This document shows positions 11,401 to 23,330 of a stretch of 64,000 bases of DNA, piece by piece. This DNA comes from Hymenopus coronatus (lineage: Eukaryota; Arthropoda; Insecta; Mantodea; Hymenopodidae): contig CM060900.1 of NCBI GenBank assembly GCA_030762935.1, positions 386,841,132 to 386,905,131 on the forward strand. Reading direction: 5' to 3'. Each line of letters begins with the position of its first letter. Position 1 is the stretch's first letter. Both the position numbers and the translations under genes were made by a program. The notes under the pieces are model-generated. The model worked only from the letters and a program-made list of their open reading frames with translations. It did not search any database and was not told the DNA's origin.

Positions 11401-14003
11401 ACAAGATTAATAATATAAGTGAAACAAGACAAAAATATTAAAGGCGCCAGAGGTTTCTTATATAGACCCGACATGCAAGCGGAACGTTTTCGGAGGAGAG
11501 GTTACTCGAACGTACCTTGAGGAATATCCTGGATCAGAATTTATCAAAACTATAGGTAGACTGAACATAATGAGTTACTTGCGCAGTCTATTTTTCTGAA
11601 GGGCCGGCCGAAATCCCCACCTTGATGGTCAAGTAGGCGGGCTGTTTTGTGCTCACACCGGCGGCGCATATTGTACATGCATTTTTTTCTTTTAAGTAAA
11701 GTATTATTTCCTGCTCCATAACATTTTCAACCCTAAGTCGAAACCTTCTCAAACATGCTCTTTTATTATTCAAATAAGCCCGTATGCAAATATAGGGGTC
11801 TTGTAAATCCCGTTTTTATATTTTAGTAATTAATGTATTAAAATGATAAGAGGTTTAATGGACCATCTCCGTGAGAAATAAATAAGGCTTTTAAATGTTG
11901 AAAGCGTTATCGAAGCCGGTTGAGAGGTCTCTGGAATTGCCTTTAATAAACATATCCACACTTGGATGAAAGTGTTTCCCTTTATAATATTAACATTATT
12001 TTAATATCCAAAGAACATATTGTGGATAAAGAAATGATACACACTCAAATATTGTCTGTATTTGGAATTAGCAATACATATAAAATTCTACAACTCTTTA
12101 GGTGTGATGTTATCAGCGCAAATAAATTTCGAGGAATAAATTGTTACTGAAGAACTTTTTTTTATGAACGGGTGTAAAGTCATTACAATTGTTTTAGTTT
12201 TTATTTGACGATATCTCAATATGCCTTGTTGAACTCGCATATAGGTTCTCAGAAAAAGCATTGCAAAATCAGTTTGTCTCATAACTATGTATGGGGAACA
12301 TAATAACATATTACCATTCTTTTACATCTAATTCCGAATAAAAGGGCTATTTCTTCCTTGTCAGTTTCACTTTGTGTAGGTATTCTCCATTCCAAGTTAA
12401 ACTGCCTTTCTCCCTCCATTAGGTGCGTTCCCCACCTCTTACATCTCCGTTAACTTCAGACAAACCAATAAACCTAAGAAAAACCCACAACTTAACGATA
12501 CATTCTTATGTATCTTTTTAGACTTGACTGACGATATTCTAGGATATTTTCTTTGTCTGTTTTTATCTCTTCCTTCTCTTCTTCCCTGATTGTATTCTTC
12601 GTGTGGTTATTTGCAAAAACCTGTTAAAACGATAACATATTTTGCTGTATCCGACGATGCAGCAATGTTTCTCAAAGCGACTGGCTGCAATGGTTAAATT
12701 TTTTTTGACATTAAGTCAAGAATGGATTGCTTGTCGCCAAGCTTTAATGCGAGAAAATGTAGCCACCAAACTTTGCTTCTAACAAGCGTTCAAAAGATTC
12801 ATTAGAGATTTTAGAATATTGCCCATGACTCCTTGTGCACCACTTACCTTTTCAAAAAATATAGTTGCAAGTTCTCAAATTAACTCAAACCTCGGGGTTA
12901 ATATGACGGCTGGGAGCTAAAAAAACATAACAGGTCTTTTTTTTTTTTTACAAAATAAATATTCTTGATAAACAAACCTTATGTTAAAAAAACTCTATTT
13001 TATTCCATAAATGATGTAAATGGTGAAGTAACATGTTTAAATATACACATAGAAAACTGTTATGTTCTCCTTTATAAGAGCTCCAAGAAGCTCAAGGATA
13101 TCTGAATATCCATAAGCGAGGCATTTGTAAATCTCTTCAGGCACAAATCCAGTTGGTGTTGGGAGCCATACTGTAGTGGATATAGATCATAGAGAACACA
13201 TCTCTTATAAGGAACAACAGATAAATAGCTCCGATAATAATAGTACAAGCCTAATTTCAGCATATTGTTGTATTCTAAAAACACTTGTTTAATTTTATAT
13301 GCCCAATACAGGCAAAACAACTTTTATTATGCATAGGTTTCGTGGATGGAATCCTTAAAATCAAAAACATAAAATGCCCAATTATACAATTTCAAAACAT
13401 TATTCTTCTTACTTTGTACTACGCGACAACTCGTATTTTATAAGCAAGATGCCGCTCTATGTTTTAACAGTTTCAAGATGCGAAACGTTGGAACCGTCTC
13501 CGCTTCCAAGTTCCAACCGAGGACACGCCCATTAAAGATCTTCAGATTAAATTAATCAGAATTAATTTTGACATGGAACTCTTGCGAAAAATATACGAAA
13601 GGTGATCATCCAGATCTCACTCGAAAACATAAGTATTAGCGTCATGAAAACAAAGACTATGATGATGACGGAAGTGACTTTATTTAACATAATTAACTCT
13701 AGCAACCCAAAATATTGTGGGTTACATGGAGCAACAACCAAGAGCAAATTTGCCCGCGTTTTGTACAATGGGCTATAACTCTTGTAATATGAATTTATTT
13801 TAAGTAATTGTATTTACACTGAGAGATCAGTTCAGTAATAAGGTGCTCTCTGATATTTCAACTAAAAACGTAATATTTGGAACATATATTTTATATGTTC
13901 TAAACATTTGAAATTTAGACACAATTGGAATTATGGCCAAAAGTAGCTCTAACCGAGGACAAGATATGCCCTTGAGCATAACGATGTGGCTTTTACAAGG
14001 GCC
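8425..14003. other. unassigned AT-rich DNA, no gene seen
   Basis: About 5.6 kb with no recognisable coding domain, tRNA-like head or repeat unit shared with the rest of the window. Open frames (for example 10075-10305, 10581-10805, 12088-12309, 13072-13320) are short and have no family signature. A GC-rich patch near 11600-11670 and a poly-T run near 12935-12950 are the only compositional departures. Confidence 0.45.
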
Positions 14004-14579
14004 TTTTTTTCAACTTCCGATAGGCTATAAATAAAAAACAAGTTCATAGAAAACAATTATTTTATTACTGAAAGTTTTATACACTTATGGTTACTTTTCA
14101 ACATAATCACCGAAAATATTGAGACATTTATCGTACCTGTGCACAAGCTTTGCAGTACCCCCTTCAAAAAACGTTGCCACCAATGGGTGCCAGCTCAGGA
14201 CTGTACTGGGGATGATCGAAAATATCTCATTGAAATTGTTCAAGGCACCAATGGGTTGTGCCACAGTGAATGGATAAGCGTTGTCATGGATCAACACAAT
14301 TCCTGAAGTCAGCATTCCTCTTCGTTTGTTTTCTATGGCTCTTCATAGACGCCGTAAAGTACGAAGAACTTCAAAACAACGTCAATGTTCATTTGAAATC
14401 ATTGGCGGCAACATTTTTGAAGCGGGTATTGCAAAGCTTGTGCACAGGTATGATAAATCTCTTATTCTTGTTGGTGATTATGTTGAAAAGTAACCATAAG
14501 TGTACAAAACTTTTAGCAATAAAAATTTTGATTTCTATGAACTTATCTTTTTGTTATAGCCTATCGTAGGTTTAAAAAA
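14004..14579. mobile_element. palindromic mariner-derived element: two transposase 3' ends head to head
   Basis: The arms 14004-14160 and 14433-14579 are inverted copies of each other, roughly 85% alike by eye, both ending in a TAGGCTATAA / TTATAGCCTA block next to T/A runs. On the minus strand, 14315 to 14091 encodes a mariner transposase C-terminus: IHDNAYPF keeps the second catalytic Asp, and it ends KLVHRYDKCLN..GDYVEK. The stretch that should hold the third Asp is scrambled. On the plus strand, 14316-14493 encodes a second C-terminus, with a frameshift, ending KLVHRYDKSL..GDYVEK. Both 3' ends face outward, so the unit looks like a snap-back derivative bearing two copies of one terminal repeat. 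It cannot encode an active transposase. Confidence 0.8.
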
Positions 14580-15924
14580 ACAGATCCTCGTATCTAACCA
14601 GATATATGTACAGTATAGTACTTTATAAGGTGGAAGGCAAACACAAAATGGTCATAAACATCGAAGGTTATTTGATATGCTTTTTAATAAAAGAAATGTA
14701 GGGTAATTTTTGCCCATGATTGGTGGCTCTTAGGTAAGTGAACAGCATGCTGGATGTAAGATAGGGACGTATCCTCTTGCCACAAGACAGTATTCTTAAC
14801 ACACAAAGTTTCATGACTTACAAGTGCAATGTAGCAGCGCACTGTTCCAGTTACGCGTCAAGTACTCGCGGAAGTACTTGGCTGGTATTTTTGAATGCAT
14901 ATATGGAACCTAGTAGTTTTTCCAAGTGGAACGGTCGGAAACATTTCGAATAATTTCATAACAATCCCGATTGATATCTTCTTGAGTAGGTTGTATTATT
15001 CTAATTTAATGTGCCTATAAACCCATACGGATAGTGTCAAGGAATCGCGATTTGACTCAGAAATCGATATGAGCTTCTGAAAGACATAGTATAAAGCGTT
15101 TATGAGTAACAAATACTCGTAGATCGAAAACCCCCAGTCCTATTTTCTTAGAGACCTGAACAGAAAATACATTTCTTGCTATTGAAATTGGCAAGGAAAT
15201 GTTGTGTTTAGCCGGTGTTTCCAAATTATAAGAATGAGTTTTTCTTTCCTACAGCTACACTTTGACGGCAAAAACAAATTCTGCATGTAATGAAATGCGC
15301 CTATTTCTATTTAACTTTAATAGTACAGGTCATAGTACACATTAAATGAAATGTTCACCTTTTATCCCTTTATTTCATTCTACAATAAGCGCTTTATATA
15401 TCTAAGAAAAGTACGACCTCATAACAAACCACTTATTAATACACTATATAGATAGCAGCTGTGCCTTAGTACTAGTCAAGTCCTCTACTGAAAAACAGTA
15501 TTAGGAGAGTTGAAGCAGTGTGAATATTCCAGTATTGAAACAAACAAATATTGAAATGATCCTAATCGTTTCCACAGAGCCTTCGTTTGGACGTGTAGCC
15601 GACCTAGCTCGAATTTGCTTGGCACTTTGGGGCACCTTGTCGGCGGATAAGGGTACTCATAGCACATTAAATTCAAGCGTACACTTGTTTTCCCATTTAA
15701 ATGCCCCTTTTTACATCTAGGGGACTTTTGCCTTTGGAACAATAACTCATAGGCAATGATTTACTCGATATACTGATTTTGGGGCTTGTTTGCTGTGATT
15801 TTTATAAACATTGAATTCACATATACATCTATTATCTGACATACTTCCAGGCTAAACAAACATTTCCATTCTTCAGCCGGGACGAGCTCCGAATTTGTTT
15901 CACACAGATTTTAAAGTATTGTGC
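14580..15924. other. unassigned AT-rich DNA
   Basis: No gene or repeat recognised. The frames at 15485-15742 (minus) and 15520-15720 (plus) overlap each other and carry no domain. Confidence 0.4.
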
Positions 15925-16240
15925 AAATAAACTAATGGGATGACTCAGGTGGTAACTTCTGTGGTCCGAATTCGGGAGATCTCGCGTTCGATCCCCGGAG
16001 ACTGCCCACTAAGACCCTGCGTTTTTCATAGTTTCCCAGATCGGCAAGCTGGGGTGGTTAATTTCCTAACAAGTTTCTTGTCCATTATTTCCTGTACCCA
16101 TCATTTCCTTTTCATCAGTTTCAGGGTAGAAAGACCTAGCGACGATGTTCGGCGGGTTGGGACTGGTCGGTGGCTTGCGCTCTGTAAAAGCTTCTTCCTG
16201 GTGACGTTGCGGCGTTTCCCGTTCAGGACATGAATTCCGG
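15925..16240 (+). repeat. tRNA-derived SINE (family 2)
   Basis: The head has an A-box-like GGATGACTCAGGTGGT at about 15937-15952 and a B-box-like GCGTTCGATCCCC at about 15983-15995. After it comes a tRNA-unrelated body with TTTTTCATAGTTTCCCA, then C-rich and T-rich stretches. The same order is seen in the copy at 47280. Frames at 15940-16233 and 16066-16352 are read-through of the SINE and are not genes. The segment 16240-16470 beyond it is GC-richer and unassigned. Confidence 0.65.
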
Positions 16241-17911
16241 CATCCTTCGGTCGGAGCGTTCTTTCGCAATGGCATCGAAGGTTCAGGAGTGGGAGTGTGC
16301 ACCGGATGACGTTGGATATGTTCCACCTGGAAACGTTAAGGACCCCACCCATGCTTGCGCCTATCGATATCCGGATATGGCTGTCCTTTGGAGGTCTTTC
16401 CGTTCATTGTTCCATCACAGGAGCCATGTACGTCGCAAAGATCCAAAATAACGTAAGTGCGGTGCTCTGCTCCAGTGATTGAGATCCCCTTCCATGATAA
16501 CCCTTGTCGTAAACATGCAAATTATAAGTACAACAAACTTATACCTTCGACATAAAAGATGTTGGAAATGATGCCCTATTGGCGCTGTACATCACTCAAA
16601 ATTTGTAAGGAAATTTGCATTAACGCTCACTAATTCGGGTACTGAAATTGTAGTTTCTCTAATAAGTTTTATTTTTTAAGGATACAGGTATATAGAAATT
16701 AGATAGGCAAGATCTGGAGACCACGCAGGCCATTATCTCTTAGTGAAGTATGTCTCGAGAGATCGGCTGTATGACCTAAAGCGGAATTCTGTTGAAAATA
16801 TACAAGTGTAAAATAGAATCCAACTGAACAATGCAGTGGCTAGGCCGGTATTTCTATATCTATACGTGTAAGCCTAATGGCACACAGTTTTTCTAGGAGT
16901 GGTGAGATTACCTTTTCTCTGTACCTTGGTACGTTCTTTGCATCTTAGAAAAATATAGGCCCTATAATCCTGCAAGCACATGAAACACATATATTTTTGG
17001 GCAATCAATGATACATATGTGAATATGGATTTTTCTGCACATGTGGTATCTACTCCTTTGTGTCGCTTTAAAAATTAAAAGGTAAGGCAATCGAGTGATA
17101 CTGAACATTGTCCTACAAGCAATTTCAGAAATTAACACCACCCGTATTATCGCGCGGTTCAATTGCTCATGTACAGATTATCTTGGCAGCTGAGGTTTGC
17201 CAAATTCGAGATTCCTGTACAAGTTTTTTCAAAGAGATCTTTGGAATTCAATTCAACTCTTCCCCACTGTCATCAAATTTCTCCTCTGAAACAACACGCT
17301 GATTTACAAAAGAATGGATCCCGTTTGCCTAAATCTACTCACAAGACAACCAACTGTTTGTCTGTGAGGCGCACGACCAATAGGGAATCTGTCTATGATT
17401 CGCCGTCTCTTCAAAAATGTGTTATACAGAAAGAGTCTGTGTGCTAAGTATACGTACTTGTTGACATTAACACACTATAACAGTAAAACAAGTGGTCCCA
17501 CAAAGTATCTATCTCTGAGAAAAGACATCGCATTAACCGATAAACCGGCACACGGTGAGGAGGGAAATTGGAGGTATAACACAATCAGTTAAAATCAGCG
17601 CGGAACAAGGCAAGGAATTGTCCGTTATTGCTGAAACGTTGGAAATGAACACTATAAATGTTGCAGATCTCAGTTTTATTCATTATTACAATCGAAACGT
17701 TATGGTAGATAAGCTGCAGTTGATTTCCCATACCCATACTCTCGAAAAGACATTATTTTCCATAACTGAGCTCTTAAGTTCCAGAGCACCGTTATGAAGC
17801 ACTTCATTAATACAGTATTGAAACCTAACAAAGCTGAGGAACCTGTCATACAGGAAGGTTGTCTTTCACAACTTATCCGGGAATGGCTAACAGGCATGTG
17901 ATTAACCTACT
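16241..17911. other. unassigned DNA
   Basis: 16241-16470 remains GC-rich and open in several frames (for example 73 codons at 16230-16451) with no recognised domain. The rest is AT-rich. Overlapping plus frames at 17108-17797 have coding-like lengths of 60-94 codons but no motif; their overlap in three frames argues for chance. Confidence 0.35.
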
Positions 17912-18060
17912 CTGGCCGGTCCGTATGGCCGCGCTCGCCTAAGTGTCTTTGGCGCTTCGTGGCTCAGGGAATCGTGGGTTCAAGTGCCGACTTGGGCATA
18001 GGTGTTTGTGTTCTATTTTAGCCGTTCTCTCTCTTCTGATTGTCAATTGGATAACGCCTG
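17912..18060 (+). repeat. tRNA-derived SINE (family 3, tRNA-Leu-like head)
   Basis: GGTCCGTATGGCCGCGCTCG resembles the start of a leucine-type tRNA head (usual form GGCCGAGCGGT). A long variable region precedes a B-box-like GGGTTCAAGTGCCGAC at about 17978-17993, then CTTGGGCATAGGTGTTTGTGTT. The A box is damaged, so this is not a functional tRNA. The 3' boundary is approximate. Confidence 0.6.
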
Positions 18061-18865
18061 AAGGCCAATATGTGTGTTAAGAAGCAGGGGGGAAAATACT
18101 CTGAGGTGGGGGATAGTAAGGAAGAGAGCGAACGGCAGCAGGATTAAATGCACTGAAAATAGTATTGACTCTTGATAACTGCGATTTATTTATTCACTAA
18201 ACATTTAGTTTTGTCTTGGTTTAGCGGAGCGAAGCGTTTCATTTTACAATCATTGATTGTGGAGCTATCTAAAACTCCACACAGATACCAACATGAGTTA
18301 ATCTACTTAGAGATGTGGGTTAAGGATTATACAAAAGTGTATTCAAATAGTGTAAGACTTTTCATCGTTTTGTGGAGACTCTCTAGGGAAGAACGCTGAT
18401 TAATTTAGCTATTACATTGAAAATATTTTGTTTGTCAGTATTTTCAGTTTGGGTTAATTTATCAGAGAGGAAAAATTTCTTTTTCAGACATCCACTTCCA
18501 TCTCTGATTGTTTATTTTAATTAAATAAAAACTGGAAATTATTCTGGGTTTGTTGTATAAGAATGAGTGTTTCTTTCTTCTTTGAGATGTAGTCTGTTAT
18601 AAGTTAATCGTATTCATAGCATTCTTCGTAAAGTTAGGTGTAATAATTATTTGTTATATTTGGGAACACAAGTGCGGAGATTATGAGTATCTTTTGTCCA
18701 ATACAGAGGGAAGAATCTGATAAATAAGTCCTAAGCTCTTAAAAGGTTTCTACTGCTAACACAATGTATTGCGCCTGGTAATTAGTGGTAACCAATTACG
18801 AATTTAAAAGTTTAAAAATAATTGCTGAAAGAAAATAAACATTTTATTAGCTCGAGCTCTGAGTA
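18061..18865. other. unassigned AT-rich DNA
   Basis: No gene or repeat recognised; the 75-codon frame at 18172-18399 has no domain signature. Confidence 0.35.
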
Positions 18866-18869
18866 AACT

Positions 18870-19930
18870 CTTCAATGTCAACATATCAAAGAAGACTACT
18901 CTTTCTGTGGTCAGGCTAACAGGGTAAGCATGACCCAGAGGTGTCATATGTCGAGTATTGCCAACCAAACTTCTCAAGACTGCTTTTTGTAGTCAGAATA
19001 TCACGGAAAGCGTGACCTGAAATACCAAGTGTCAAATACTGCATACCAAAACACAAAAGACTGTTCCTTTCTTTAGTCAGGCTATCAAGGTAAGTGTGAC
19101 GCGGAGATGTCATATGTAGCGTACTGACAACCAAACCAGGGAAGACTACTCCTTTCTGAGTGCAGCAAGGCTATTAAGGTACCATTACTTGGAGATGCCC
19201 AATGTAGAAAACTAACAACCAACTCAGAGAGACTCCTTTGTGTAGTCAGATAATTTAGAGTAAGCGTAAAGCAGAGATGTGATATGTTGAGTGATGATAA
19301 GCAAACCAGAGAGGACTACTCCTTTGAGTAGTCAGGCTAATTAGAGTAAGCGTAAAGCAGAGATGTGATATGTTGAGTGATGATAAGCAAACCAGAGAGG
19401 ACTACTCCTTTGTGTAGTCAGGCTATTTAGAGTAAGCGTGAAGCGGAGATGTGATATGTTGAGTGATGATAAGCAAACCAGAGAAAATGACTCATTTCTG
19501 TAGTTAGTCTATTAAGAGTAAGCGAGTCATGGAGATGCAAGTACTGACAATCAATCCAGAGAAAATCACTCATATCTATAGTTAGTCTATTGATAGTAAG
19601 CGAGTCGTGGAGATGTGACATGTAACCAGAGAGAATTACTGATATCTATAGTCAGTCTATTTATAGTAAGTTAGAGGTGTGATGTATCGAGTACTGGCAA
19701 TCAAACCATAGAAAATGACTCATATTTATAGTCAGTCAATTTAGAGGTACCGAGTCATGGAGATGTGATATGTCGAGGAGTGAATCAAACCAGAGAGAAT
19801 TACTCCTTTCTAAGTGTAGTCAGGGGCTCAAGGGTAACCGCAGCGTGGAAATATTATGTGGTTGAACACTGACGAATAAAGGAGTTCCTTTCCTAGTGTA
19901 GCCAGGCTATCCGCACAAACTAATCGTGGA
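18870..19930. repeat. minisatellite, about 13 units of about 84 bp
   Basis: Each unit contains, in order, AGACTACTCCTTT, GTAGTCAGGCTA, GAGTAAGCGT, GGAGATGTGATATGT, GAGTACTGA and CAAACCAGAG. The block corresponding to AGACTACT begins near 18893, 18977, 19058, 19143, 19230, 19312, 19398, 19484, 19563, 19632, 19712, 19796 and 19880, giving spacings mostly of 79-87 bp and one of about 70. The central units around 19261-19440 are almost identical, while the edges are more diverged, the usual sign of unequal exchange. No coding role is apparent; minus frames at 18916-19134 and 19427-19621 are by-products. Confidence 0.9.
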
Positions 19931-20149
19931 GGTATAGTAATGTTAATGAAACTACCTACGTATTGATTGTGAACGCTTCTACATCTCTGAGTAAGTATAT
20001 TTCTTCCATTTTCTAGCATGAAAATTTCCAATAGAATAATTTTAAAACACTGTTTAAAATTATAGCGGTGTATCTTATGATTTTACTACTTGGCTTTAAT
20101 AAGCGTAATTTACCACAGCAGCTATGACAGAATAGGGCGTTATCTATTT

Positions 20150-20540
20150 CCTGATTTAGATGCCCCGGCAGTTGGACAGGCAGATCGAGACCCCCGCTCC
20201 AACTGTAGGGTTGGAACCCCCCGAAGGCTCCCGAAGGGTTATTTACTCCAGAAACCGAAGGCCGCGAGATGGAGAAAGTTCAAAAAGAGCACCCTTTTTC
20301 CCGGTCACGCTGCACCGAAATAACATCGCAGGACAAAACTGGGAAAATTGAATGAAATGTTTACTAAACCGTTACGGAGGGACGGTAAATTCGGGGGATG
20401 AGAGAAACTACTCCAGCATTTGCCCGGTGACCTGAGAAACCCCTCGTAAAGCCCATGAGTGATAAGTTGCCGGGATACAAACTCGTGAGCTCTCCAATGT
20501 GAGTTGCACGCGTTACCACAGCGCCACCTCGCTTGGTATT
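20150..20540 (-). repeat. tRNA-derived SINE (family 2-like core)
   Basis: Read on the minus strand, the head starts near 20535 with GAGGTGGCGCTGTGGTAACG, then GAGCTCACGAGTTTGTATCCC as a damaged B box. The body contains GGGGTTTCTCAGGTCACCG followed by GGCAAATGCTGGAG near 20413-20427, a core I associate with widespread insect SINEs. The segment 20150-20370 is GC-rich and may be the continuing body or a separate relic. ORFs here (20090-20351, 20364-20564) are not genes. Confidence 0.6.
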
Positions 20541-20699
20541 ACAACATATACTTAACACATTCACCGTCGGCGATAATCATTACATTTTAACCTTAATCAA
20601 TAATATTGTTAAAAGTAAATCATTCCAGCATGAGCATGTCAGTAATTGATGGCATTCTTATATTTGAAATTTGTCCATACTGCCCGATGGTGACACAAA

Positions 20700-21010
20700 A
20701 AACGAGATAAAAACCCATAAAGGGCGTGTTGATCTTATGTTGCAAATATTTTCTCTCCCTTTTGCGTGTGAAGGAATGTTTATGGGAGATAACGCTCGGC
20801 GCTTGTGATATATTGCATATGCACGGTCTATGGAAACCATTTTTGCTGTTCTCTGCCAAATAAATGCCTGGTATCGTTTTTTCTGCTCAGCAAATAAAGG
20901 CTGTAAAATTTGACCTTTAAAACTAATCGCTACAAGTAAAGCTTTTGGTGCATTGATTTATTGCGGGGACATTATTTATGGCTTTGGATTATTGAGAATT
21001 GTTCTGCGTC
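20700..21010. promoter_or_regulatory. candidate enhancer-like cluster of TTTATKG/CCATAAA motifs
   Basis: Within about 300 bp lie several close relatives of the Caudal/posterior-Hox core TTTATGG/TTTATTG: CCCATAAAGGG (near 20716), GTTTATGGG (near 20778), AATAAATGCC, GCAAATAAAGG (near 20890), GATTTATTGCGG (near 20955) and ATTTATGGC (near 20973). No repeat unit explains them. AT-rich DNA yields such cores by chance, so the call is speculative. No nearby gene is recognised. Confidence 0.2.
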
Positions 21011-21246
21011 TGCCTCGTAAATTATCTATTGCGGAAATGCTAAAACAATGTTTGCCCCTGTCCTTATACTATATCCAAATTCTTGTTCATGTTGTATGTC
21101 AATAACTTGTAGTCACTATTATCATGGGCATGACATTATTACTAGACCTTAAGTGTCATTGATTGATTAATTAATGTTAAACAAAACCTAAAACCGTGAA
21201 TAGATGTTTGAGACGTTACTAAGAATACCTTAGCAGTTACACACAC

Positions 21247-21716
21247 GAGAGCGGTTCAATAAGTAACGTGTTTTTAAATAAATGGTGCTGCTAAGAAAAG
21301 TTGTGGTCACCATAGTGTGGAGTCATTTGTTACGCGTCATCGACAAATTTGGTTCTGATTCATATGCTAGTTTGAATTAGTCGTTCAAAATGTTTTCGCT
21401 AAACTGGGAAAAGTGCAGTATCGTTCGGTAATTTGCTTTTTACTTTTGGATAGGAAAACGTGTGTGAAAATAAAAGTCAAATTGGGAGCCGGTTGTAGGG
21501 ATCTCTTTCCATCAATAGCAATGCCTAGATGTGGGTTCGACGACTTTAAAAGTGTTCGAACAACCGTTTTTGATGAGGAACACTCAGGACGCCCAGCAGA
21601 TATGCTTACTGAGGAAATCATTGTAAATTCCACAATAGGAGTCTCGCTGATCATCGAACGAAAGCTTGCGAAGTGGCAGAGGCCATATGTAAGTTGACGG
21701 GAACAGGAATTCATAC
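21247..21716 (+). mobile_element. mariner 5' fragment: terminal repeat plus transposase N-terminal domain
   Basis: The left end carries GCGGTTCAATAAGTAACGTG (21251-21270), matching the terminal repeats of the element at 36450-37690. The 5' leader also aligns with that copy. The frame 21413-21697 (94 codons) encodes the helix-turn-helix region and linker of a mariner transposase, including QYRSVICFLLLD, FDDFK and the diagnostic DEEHSGRPAD (21572-21601). It then runs out of homology near 21716, before any catalytic Asp. The element is therefore truncated at the 3' side and inactive. It abuts a family C repeat copy. Confidence 0.85.
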
Positions 21717-21806
21717 CAGATGACCCAACTGCCCCGTATTTAACGTGTGCAGATATAATTTTCTGCGTTTATGGGGTTGCAGAACTCAACGAGGCTAGCT
21801 AGACAG
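21717..21806 (+). repeat. short repeat family C, copy 1
   Basis: CCCAACTGCCCCGTATTTAA, CGTGTGCAGATAT and GGGTTGCAGAACTCAACG recur in three further places at 22880-23325. It begins directly where homology to the mariner fragment ends. Confidence 0.6.
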
Positions 21807-22879
21807 AGTCAGACTGAAGAATTTAATGCAAAACCTACGATGTACCAGTGAGTTGAATGCAGTTTGGGTAACCCTTGGGTTCCCTCACCCCTAACCACAT
21901 CTTATTTCGTAACAGTAAAAGTCCTGTGTCTCCTCTCACCCATGCGTATTTATTTATGGCTCTTGAGCTTTCTAACTAAGGGTACAGCTTTCTGCACCTT
22001 AAACCTTGAGGCCAACTACATCCCTCTCGCGGGCGCGAACAGCTCTACCTCTGGAAGTACTAGCCCTAGTATGCACAAACCACTGGGTATGCTACAATAC
22101 GAACATGGAGAACTACACCTTGCATTTCTTACGAAGACACTATATTCCTTCCAGTCTAACAATCTATATAATAGTATCTACAATCGGGCAGTGTACACCA
22201 GTGTTGGGCTTTGAGAGTACTTTATAAGACAATTGTGCAGCCGCAGCAGAAAAACTTTAGGTAAGTTTCGAGAATTCGCCGGCAGCCGCAAAAACGGTAA
22301 ATGAGGTATGATAAATAGGACAGCGTTTTTGTGTTTCTGGCCGTCTCACAGAATTCCATTATCAAATTCTATAAAAGATTTAATCATATTTTGTGCATGG
22401 TGTTCCTTCCTTCAGGCTTTGTACTTTTAAATCCATGTAGTTGTAAATTAATTAACCGTAAAGTAGTTGTTAAAAGAAATTTGTGTATTGATCAAAAATA
22501 CATGCAACAAAGCTCTAAAGTGTTCTTTTTAAACTATTGAGGTCACCATAGGTTTCAAAATTTCCACTGTTTAGTGTTATTTTTCTATTGTTTGCGCACA
22601 TCTTATATAATCGAGCCAGTGTCTCTAGTTATATATTATTTTCATTTCATGTGGTATCAAACAAATCATTTCAATTACCCTTTTTTCTCTGGAGAAGAAA
22701 TTCACAAAATTAACATATTCATTTTATTGACAAATATTTAGGTATTTATGGTAAGCAGCAAAATTTCGTATCCAATTTATCTTAAGCTCACTGATCTACC
22801 ATGAAAGTTCGAAGCTGTTTCATTGTTTCTCTTAGATGTGGATAGCTGAAACACCTATAATTCTTGTGTGTATAATTAG
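21807..22879. other. unassigned DNA
   Basis: No gene or repeat recognised. The 116-codon frame at 21864-22214 overlaps another at 22006-22227 and has no domain signature. Confidence 0.35.
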
Positions 22880-22990
22880 GTGGCCTAACTGCCTCGTAGT
22901 TGACTATGCAGGTGCTCCTTGGCGGTAAAGAGTTGCAGAAGTCAACGGGGCTATTTTAAGTTAAAACCAGTAAGTGGGGAACTGGCTCAG
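22880..22990 (+). repeat. short repeat family C, copy 2
   Basis: Shares CTAACTGCC..GTA, GAGTTGCAGAAGTCAACGGG and GGCTATTTTAAGTTA with the other copies, in the plus orientation. It is the most diverged of the four. Confidence 0.5.
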
Positions 22991-23029
22991 AGACTTTCGT
23001 TTTACCCCTCTTGCTTATCAGCAAAGTTG

Positions 23030-23175
23030 TGAGCTGGTCTCAGTCATTGAGAGGGGTTCTTCACTGGCCGGTTATAACTTGGAATAGCAACTCTTGAGCT
23101 CTGCAACCCTTTAAAGCATAAAGTGATATCTGCACACGTCAAATACGGGGCAGTTGGCTCACATAGCATAGAGAG
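23030..23175 (-). repeat. short repeat family C, copy 3
   Basis: On the minus strand: GAGCCAACTGCCCCGTATTT, GACGTGTGCAGATATCAC, GGGTTGCAGAGCTCAA, and TATAACCGGCCAGTGA. It is in tandem with copy 4 and inverted relative to copies 1 and 2. Confidence 0.6.
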
Positions 23176-23184
23176 GAATTGAGA

Positions 23185-23330
23185 GGGATAAAACAAATGT
23201 CGCTTTTGTCAGCTACTCACTGGCCGGTTATCGCTTGGAATAGCCCCGCTGAGCTCTGCAACTCTTATAATGCACAAAGGGATGTTTGTAGACGTCAAAT
23301 ACGGGACAGTTGGGTCACCTGGTATAGTGT
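23185..23330 (-). repeat. short repeat family C, copy 4
   Basis: On the minus strand: GTGACCCAACTGTCCCGTAT, TTGACGTCTACAAACATC, GAGTTGCAGAGCTCAGCGG and GCGATAACCGGCCAGTGA. It lies directly beside copy 3 in the same orientation. The frames at 23179-23496 and 23209-23436 run across it and are not genes. Confidence 0.6.
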
